From: Mitsuokella sp047974105
GTDB taxonomy: Bacteria; Bacillota; Negativicutes; Selenomonadales; Selenomonadaceae
Length of the DNA: 64,000 nucleotides
NCBI RefSeq assembly: GCF_047974105.1
Contig: NZ_JBHYRS010000006.1
Span: 1-64,000, forward strand
Reading direction: 5' to 3'
Both the position numbers and the translations under genes were made by a program. The notes under the pieces are model-generated. The model was not told the DNA's origin. It ran no database searches and saw only the letters and a program-made list of their open reading frames with translations. The first letter of the stretch is position 1; each line of letters starts with the position of its first letter. This document shows, one piece after another, positions 59,508 to 64,000 of the stretch.

Positions 59508-59550
59508 TTATCAACATGTTATGCACAGATTATCAACAGAGTTATCCACA
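59508..59550 (+). promoter_or_regulatory. Cluster of four DnaA boxes
   Basis: TTATCAACA (59508), TTATGCACA (59519), TTATCAACA (59530) and TTATCCACA (59542), all in one orientation at 11-12 base steps, so on the same face of the helix. The last is a perfect consensus box. Confidence 0.85.
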
Positions 59551-59579
59551 GAAATTGGGGGGCTTTATCCGGTTGGTCT

Positions 59580-59596
59580 ACAACCGATTGCGACAC
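59580..59596 (-). repeat. Inverted iteron, right flank
   Basis: Reverse complement of GTGTCGCAATCGGTTGT, main iteron class, past the DnaA boxes. Confidence 0.7.
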
Positions 59597-59944
59597 CTTT
59601 CTCTATCGTCAGTTTGGAGTTTCTGCGTACGGCTTGGAGCTTTGACGAACTCAGTTTGGAGTTTTTGCGAACTGAACCGGCCAATTGACGCCGATTCAGC
59701 AGGGAAAATGCTGATTTTCTTGCTGAAAACGGTCTTTTTTCGAGGAAGAAGTCATATGGATGCGATAAGAATACAGAAAATTTCTTCTCTTGGTACGCAA
59801 AAACTTGAAACTGAGCAGGCAGTTCACAAAAACTCCAACCGAAAATGCACGTCAAGTATAGTCAGTTGGCAGGAAGATGCCGCTCTTTGGCGAATTCTTT
59901 CGTTAAGAAATGAAAGTATCCTTAATTGTGGGGAGGGGAGTTTC

Positions 59945-60601
59945 TTGCGAAAGAAGAAATTTTTTCTGGCCGCAGCATTGACTGCGATGATGATGGGGAT
60001 GTCGTCGCTGCCGGCCGCCGTGCCGTCGGCGGAAGCCAGCGTTGAGACTATGACGGCAGGAAATGCGGACATGAAGTATCCGTATGTGCATCTGAAGGAT
60101 GATGCTGCCATCGAAGTGAAGATCAATGCGGATATCCGCAGCCAGCTCGACGATATGAGGTACGGCTTGGGCTATCATTATGACCAAATAAGCACGTCAT
60201 ATCAGTGCAAGTACGAAGGTCAGCGCTATGTCTCGCTGATTCTCTGTGTCTGGACGTACAATCATGGCGCTGCTCACGGCATGCCGCACTATCGGGGCGT
60301 GACGTACGACAAGGAAAACGGCGAACGCGCTTCGATCCGCGATTTCGTGAAGATCAGCTCGGATGATGCCGACCGCATTTATAATCTGCCTGTCTTCAGC
60401 ATCAGCGGCAAGCTCATTCCAAAGTACGATCTTTTCAGCGAATATGCCGATACGCCTTTAAGCGGCAATTTCTTCCTGGCCGGTCACGGTCAGATTGGCC
60501 TGATTTATCAGCCGTATCAGCTGGCGGCCTTTGTTTACGGCATGACGAGCATCATTTTGCCGACGAGTCTTGTCGAAGAGCTCAACGAAAAGAATCCTTG
60601 A
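59945..60601 (+). CDS. Secreted protein with RsiV/DUF3298-like domain
   Basis: The 218-residue protein has a signal peptide (RKKKFFLAAALTAMMMGM, cleavage near residue 30) and a C-terminal DUF3298-like region with YVSLILCVWTYNHGAAHGMPHY and IYQPYQLAAFVYGM. This fold occurs in RsiV, which binds lysozyme, and in exported proteins of unknown role. The start is TTG at 59945, preceded by GGGGAGGGGAG. The open frame upstream to 59417 runs through the origin repeats and is not credible as protein. Confidence 0.8.
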   Translation: MRKKKFFLAAALTAMMMGMSSLPAAVPSAEASVETMTAGNADMKYPYVHLKDDAAIEVKINADIRSQLDDMRYGLGYHYDQISTSYQCKYEGQRYVSLILCVWTYNHGAAHGMPHYRGVTYDKENGERASIRDFVKISSDDADRIYNLPVFSISGKLIPKYDLFSEYADTPLSGNFFLAGHGQIGLIYQPYQLAAFVYGMTSIILPTSLVEELNEKNP

Positions 60602-60691
60602 TAAAATTGTGGCAAGGCGGAGCAAAATGACGTAACGTGCATACAGCAAGGCGAGAATGCACATAGCAAACAGAAAAAGAGGTCTATCACC

Positions 60692-61330
60692 ATGACAGAG
60701 CAAAATATATCTTCTAAACAGCAGTGGCTTGACTGGATTGCGAAAATCCAGAGTATTGCGCAGGCGGGGCTGTATTACAGCCATGACCGTTTTGAGCTTG
60801 AGCGCTATCAGGAGCTGCGCGACATCGCGGCAGAGATGATGGCGGCTGAGGCCGATCTGCCGCTTGCTAAGGTCAAGGACCTTTTCTGCAATGAGACAGG
60901 CTATCAGACGCCGAAGATCGATACACGCGCCGCTGTCTTTCAGGATGGCAAAATCCTGCTCGTCCATGAAGGCACGGGCAAGTGGTCGCTGCCCGGCGGC
61001 TGGTGCGACGTTGACCAGTCGGTCGCGGACAACACCATAAAAGAGGTCAAGGAAGAAGCGGGCCTCGACGTCGCCATCACCCGCGTCATTGCCATTGACG
61101 ACTGGCGTAAGCACAATAAACGCAATCATCCCTATGGCGTCATCAAGATTTTCTCGCTCTGCAGGGTCCTTGGCGGCTCTTTTGAGCCCAATATCGAGAC
61201 GACCGAAGCGAAGTATTTTGCGGAAGGGGAGCTCCCGCAAAACCTTGCGCTCGAGAAAAACAGTCCCGAACAAATCAAACGCTGTTTTGCCGCCTATCAC
61301 ACGCCCGACTGGCAGACCACGATGGACTGA
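60692..61330 (+). CDS. Nudix hydrolase with Nudix_N_2 domain
   Basis: The 212-residue protein has an N-terminal helical domain (KQQWLDWIAKIQSIAQAGL) and a Nudix box GGWCDVDQSVADNTIKEVKEE near residues 107-127 (quoted in part). In this box the first catalytic glutamate position is Gln and the Arg is Lys, but the key EE pair remains. The family hydrolyses ADP-ribose or nucleotide-sugar diphosphates. An AAAGAGG site precedes the ATG. Confidence 0.9.
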   Translation: MTEQNISSKQQWLDWIAKIQSIAQAGLYYSHDRFELERYQELRDIAAEMMAAEADLPLAKVKDLFCNETGYQTPKIDTRAAVFQDGKILLVHEGTGKWSLPGGWCDVDQSVADNTIKEVKEEAGLDVAITRVIAIDDWRKHNKRNHPYGVIKIFSLCRVLGGSFEPNIETTEAKYFAEGELPQNLALEKNSPEQIKRCFAAYHTPDWQTTMD

Positions 61331-61357
61331 AAAGCAGTATAGTCGGGGAACAATACA

Positions 61358-61402
61358 AAAACAGGCATCTCATGAAGAAAATTTCATGGCATGCCTGTTT
61401 TT
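61358..61402. terminator. Bidirectional terminator between Nudix and methyltransferase genes
   Basis: Stem AAAACAGGCAT/ATGCCTGTTTT with an inner CATGAA/TTCATG and T-runs on both strands. Confidence 0.85.
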
Positions 61403-61460
61403 TGATGAAGTCGCTAAAGCCTGCAGATGTCAGAGCCGCCTAGGCTATTATGCTGTCCGT

Positions 61461-62303
61461 TTATTCCTTTTTACCTTCGACACAGATCCAGCCTTCGGTC
61501 GATTCGATATGGATCTCGACGTTCGTAAAGCCGGCCTCGCGGAAAATGCGGCCAAATACCTCAGGAGTCTGGTTGTAGAGGTGGTAGCGGATGATATTTT
61601 CCTGTACGGCATCACTGAGGTCCGGACGGCCGTAAATCTCGGCGATGAGCAGGAATGTTCCGCCTGGTTTAAGCACGCGGTAAACTTCCTTGAGATTTTC
61701 CGGCGGGTCTGGCCAGAAGTAGAAGCTCTCGACCGTCGTAATCTTGTCGAAGCTGTCGTCCTCAAAGGGGAGTTTCTCAACAGAGCCCTCGAGGATGTCC
61801 ATTTTGCCGTCTTCGATGTCGTCGGCATTGAGCTTGCGCGATTCCTGCACGGATACTTTGGAATAATCCACGCCTGTCAGATGGCCCGTTTTGATGCGCG
61901 CACTCATGTGCTTGAGGTTGGCGCCGCCGCCGCAGCCGATGTCGAGGACGTTTTCGTCGCCGCGCCAGTCAAAGTGTGAAAGGCCCCACATCGTCAGGGC
62001 CGCATGGCTCTCATTCATGCGCGCGAGCATTTCCTCGCCGGCCGAGCCGGTCGGCTTGGCCGGATTGCCCTCTTTCGTGACTTCTTTTTGATGCTGCTCT
62101 TCTTCATCTGCTGCCACACCGACAATCTGGCGGACCATGTCGCCGAGATCGACTTTGGCGACAATCTTATCGGCGACTTTATTCATCATGGAGTCAATCT
62201 CATCATCGCTGGCAAGCTCATCGGCCTTTTTATTGAGGATGGCCTCGATTTTTGCATTTTTATCGTTTAAAGCTTTTACATCTTTTTCGGACAGATCACT
62301 CAT
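61461..62303 (-). CDS. SAM-dependent methyltransferase with N-terminal helical extension
   Basis: The 280-residue protein has a class I methyltransferase domain from about residue 95, with VLDIGCGGGANLKHM, GVDYSKVSV and RVLKPGGTFLL. The first 85 residues are a charged helical region (NDKNAKIEAILNKKADEL) that may act in oligomerisation or target binding. The substrate is unknown. The ATG at 62303 is best spaced from AGAAGG; an ATG three bases earlier is possible. Confidence 0.88.
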   Translation of the reverse strand: MSDLSEKDVKALNDKNAKIEAILNKKADELASDDEIDSMMNKVADKIVAKVDLGDMVRQIVGVAADEEEQHQKEVTKEGNPAKPTGSAGEEMLARMNESHAALTMWGLSHFDWRGDENVLDIGCGGGANLKHMSARIKTGHLTGVDYSKVSVQESRKLNADDIEDGKMDILEGSVEKLPFEDDSFDKITTVESFYFWPDPPENLKEVYRVLKPGGTFLLIAEIYGRPDLSDAVQENIIRYHLYNQTPEVFGRIFREAGFTNVEIHIESTEGWICVEGKKE

Positions 62304-62510
62304 CATTATACCTTCTTCCATCTGTTTGTGTTGCTTCATTGTTGTATGGAGCAACTAGTCATTATTCTTCTGCAAATGTATCAACATTTCCTCTTTATCT
62401 CGCAGCATCCCTCGAATTTTTCTTAGGGATGCTGTTTATAATACCACAAAAGGGACTGTGTGTACGTGATTTCCTCACGAAGGCACAGCCCCTTTTTTCT
62501 TGAGGTACCG

Positions 62511-63752
62511 TTACAAAGAAAAATCTTTCTTGGCAAGTGTGCGGATAACTTCGCTGAAGACGCTGGCACCGGCAGCGATGTCTTCGGGCGAGGCATATTC
62601 GGCCGGATTGTGGCTGATGCCGTCGCGACACGGGATGAAAATCATGCCGGTTGGGGCGTATTCAGCCCAATGCATGCTGTCGTGGCCGGCGCCGCTCGGC
62701 ATTTCAATATGCGTGAAGCCGAGTTTTGCAGCTGTATCCGAGACGAGCTTGACGATATGTCTGTTCATGACTGCAGGTTTTTCGTCACTGACGGGCTTGA
62801 TGTCGCAGGGGATATCGCGTTCGTCTGTCACCTGTTTGATGTAAGCTTTGAGCTCATCGGCGACTTTTTTCTTTGCCGCGGCCGAGATGCTGCGGATGTC
62901 AATGCCAAGGTCAACCTCGCCCGGAATGACGTTCATGACATCCGGCGTCACGTCGCAGATGCCGACCGTGCCGACAACAGGCGCACTCGTCTCGCTGGCA
63001 GCGAGTTCCTCAAGCTTCGTGATGATTTTAGCCGCTGCGCAGAGGCCGTCATGGCGCAGATTCATCGGCGTGGCCCCGCTGTGGTCGGCACTGCCATGCA
63101 GATAAACGCGGAAGCGCGTCGGTGCGGCGATGCCCGTCACGGCGCCAATCTGCACCTGCCGATGCTCCAGGACTTTGCCCTGTTCGATATGCGTTTCAAG
63201 GAAAGCTTTGAGCGGCTTCTTGTAGATGGCACGCTCGATATGGTCGGGGTCGAGTCCGCGCGCTTTCAAAACTTCGCGCAGACTGTGGCCCTGCTTGTCC
63301 TGCAGACGGTCGAGGTCTTCCTGCGAGAGCTCGCCGCGCATGGCACGGCTGCCGAGCGTCGCCGCACCAAAGCGGCTCGATTCCTCGCACATAAAGAGCA
63401 CGACTTCGATGGGATGGTCGGGAACAAAACCTTCCTCATGCATGCTGCGGACGGTCTCGATGGCCGACAAAATGCCGAAAATGCCGTCGTAATTGCCGCC
63501 TTCCGGCACACTGTCCCCGTGCGAGCCGCACATGACAGCGGGCAGCGACTCATCCCTGCCCGCATAATGCCCAATGACATTGCCAAACGCATCCACGCGC
63601 AGCGTCAGCCCCGCATCCCGCATGAGCTGCATCAAATAATCGCGCCCCTGCCAGTCCGCATCCGAAAAAGCCAGCCGGTTAATGCCCCTGCCCGCGGCCG
63701 TGATGTTTTTTAACGTGGCAAACTGTTCTTCAAGTCGTTTTTGGGAAATCAT
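62511..63752 (-). CDS. M20-family amidohydrolase (allantoate/carbamoyl amino acid type), third copy
   Basis: The 413-residue protein has GSHGDSVPEGGNYDGIFGI, CEESSRFG, HIEQGKVLE and SGAGHDSMHW, a full metal and substrate set. The third-domain details are closest to N-carbamoyl-L-amino-acid hydrolases, but allantoate activity cannot be excluded. It lies 11 kb from the other two copies and divergent from a membrane protein gene with a perfect promoter. The start at 63752 follows GGGGG by ten bases. Confidence 0.86.
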   Translation of the reverse strand: MISQKRLEEQFATLKNITAAGRGINRLAFSDADWQGRDYLMQLMRDAGLTLRVDAFGNVIGHYAGRDESLPAVMCGSHGDSVPEGGNYDGIFGILSAIETVRSMHEEGFVPDHPIEVVLFMCEESSRFGAATLGSRAMRGELSQEDLDRLQDKQGHSLREVLKARGLDPDHIERAIYKKPLKAFLETHIEQGKVLEHRQVQIGAVTGIAAPTRFRVYLHGSADHSGATPMNLRHDGLCAAAKIITKLEELAASETSAPVVGTVGICDVTPDVMNVIPGEVDLGIDIRSISAAAKKKVADELKAYIKQVTDERDIPCDIKPVSDEKPAVMNRHIVKLVSDTAAKLGFTHIEMPSGAGHDSMHWAEYAPTGMIFIPCRDGISHNPAEYASPEDIAAGASVFSEVIRTLAKKDFSL

Positions 63753-63829
63753 AGTGATATTGCCCCCAATCTGCATATTCTGATCATTTTTCTTTTATTG
63801 TATACTTAACGAGAAACACTTTCAATATA

Positions 63830-63858
63830 TTGACACGCGTAACTATGAAATTTATAAT
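63830..63858 (+). promoter_or_regulatory. Perfect consensus promoter of the next gene
   Basis: TTGACA at 63830-63835, 17-base spacer, TATAAT at 63853-63858. Confidence 0.85.
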
Positions 63859-63925
63859 GAAACAGAATGCTATCATGCATTGCAATTATAATTCTATAGC
63901 GAAAAGGAAAGGTGGTAGTTACTAC

Positions 63926-64000
63926 ATGGTAACTCTCATGCTGATTGCGGGTACAGTCATCGTCTGTGCCGTAGTCGTCGCACTTGTCAAGGGAGCCGAT
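63926..64000 (+). CDS. Membrane protein, partial (runs off the window)
   Basis: Twenty-five codons from ATG with AAAGGTGG ten bases upstream. The product begins MVTLMLIAGTVIVCAVVVAL, a membrane helix, then VKGAD. It is cut by the window end. A transporter for the substrate of the divergent amidohydrolase would fit the context, but the family cannot be told. Confidence 0.6.
   Translation, partial: MVTLMLIAGTVIVCAVVVALVKGAD

Larger units (their letters stand above)
59041..59661. other. Iteron-type replication origin
   Basis: The 982 bases between rep (start 58962) and the gene at 59945 hold no convincing gene. They contain an AT-rich tract (59071-59110), eight direct iterons, inverted copies at each flank (59041-59057 and 59580-59596), four phased DnaA boxes (59508-59550) and three TTGGAG repeats (59614, 59634, 59656). 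This is the usual architecture of an iteron-controlled plasmid or chromid origin. Confidence 0.85.

Noticed and set aside
59417..59944. Upstream extension of the secreted RsiV-like protein through the origin
   Set aside because: The extension translates iterons and DnaA boxes, lacks similarity, and would hide the signal peptide; the TTG at 59945 has a strong ribosome site.
1..64000. tRNA, rRNA or prophage genes
   Set aside because: No cloverleaf-like or ribosomal RNA segments and no phage structural or integrase genes (other than the IS607 recombinase) were seen on reading both strands.

Overview
The window reads as Negativicutes DNA, most like the Selenomonadaceae (Selenomonas/Mitsuokella group). 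Reasons: mid-to-high G+C genes with strong AGGAGG ribosome sites, frequent TTG/GTG starts, an M-class sirtuin next to its macrodomain, a folT gene under a THF riboswitch, and fermentative redox enzymes. The taxonomic call is inference from gene content. The window probably belongs to a large plasmid or chromid, or to one that has integrated. It carries a Rep_3-type initiator gene (57577-58962) beside an iteron and DnaA-box origin (59041-59661), and a parA-parB pair (43445-45506).

Layout. 1-10 kb: an AlkA/AdaA chimera, YaiI, a SirTM-macrodomain operon, DoxX, and a minus-strand operon running from an AEC transporter through a P-loop ATPase/DUF4869 pair to a Gfo/Idh oxidoreductase. 10.4-20.8 kb: one plus-strand block, urtABCDE-ureABCEFGD, for urea uptake and hydrolysis. 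20.9-27.1 kb: an L,D-transpeptidase, a 5'-truncated MFS remnant, an iron alcohol dehydrogenase, and an NDH-2/aldehyde dehydrogenase pair. 27.2-29.2 kb: an IS607-type element with intact TnpA and TnpB. 29.3-33.5 kb: small regulators and enzymes, with a likely pair of small RNAs, one under a Fur-box promoter. 33.5-39.7 kb: a LacI-controlled sugar-acid operon (eda, hxlB, hxlA, MFS, epimerase-kinase fusion). 39.9-43.1 kb: folT with riboswitch, two twin 23-residue membrane peptides, a secreted esterase and a small RNA candidate. 43.2-45.5 kb: bfd-like gene, parB, RHH-parA. 45.7-57.3 kb: allantoin catabolism (allE, allC, pucR, a second amidohydrolase, a 2-hydroxyacid dehydrogenase, allB, an ABC importer) and a dicarboxylate symporter. 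57.5-64 kb: rep, origin, a secreted RsiV-like protein, Nudix, methyltransferase, a third amidohydrolase and the start of a membrane protein.

The genes combine into a nitrogen-salvage module. Allantoin is imported and opened by AllB, deaminated by AllC and AllE, and urea from this route or from outside would be split by the nickel urease. No ureidoglycolate lyase or AllD is visible, so the last steps are either elsewhere or done by the unusual 2-hydroxyacid dehydrogenase.

The signals most worth following are: a 26-bp palindrome (half site GAAAAAGTCCAG) present five times at 12-14 kb intervals; two transport operons sharing an unrecognised leader RNA core; the Fur-box small RNA and its complementary neighbour; the twin 23-residue peptides; the RHH-ParA fusion; and the compact origin with two iteron classes and four phased DnaA boxes.
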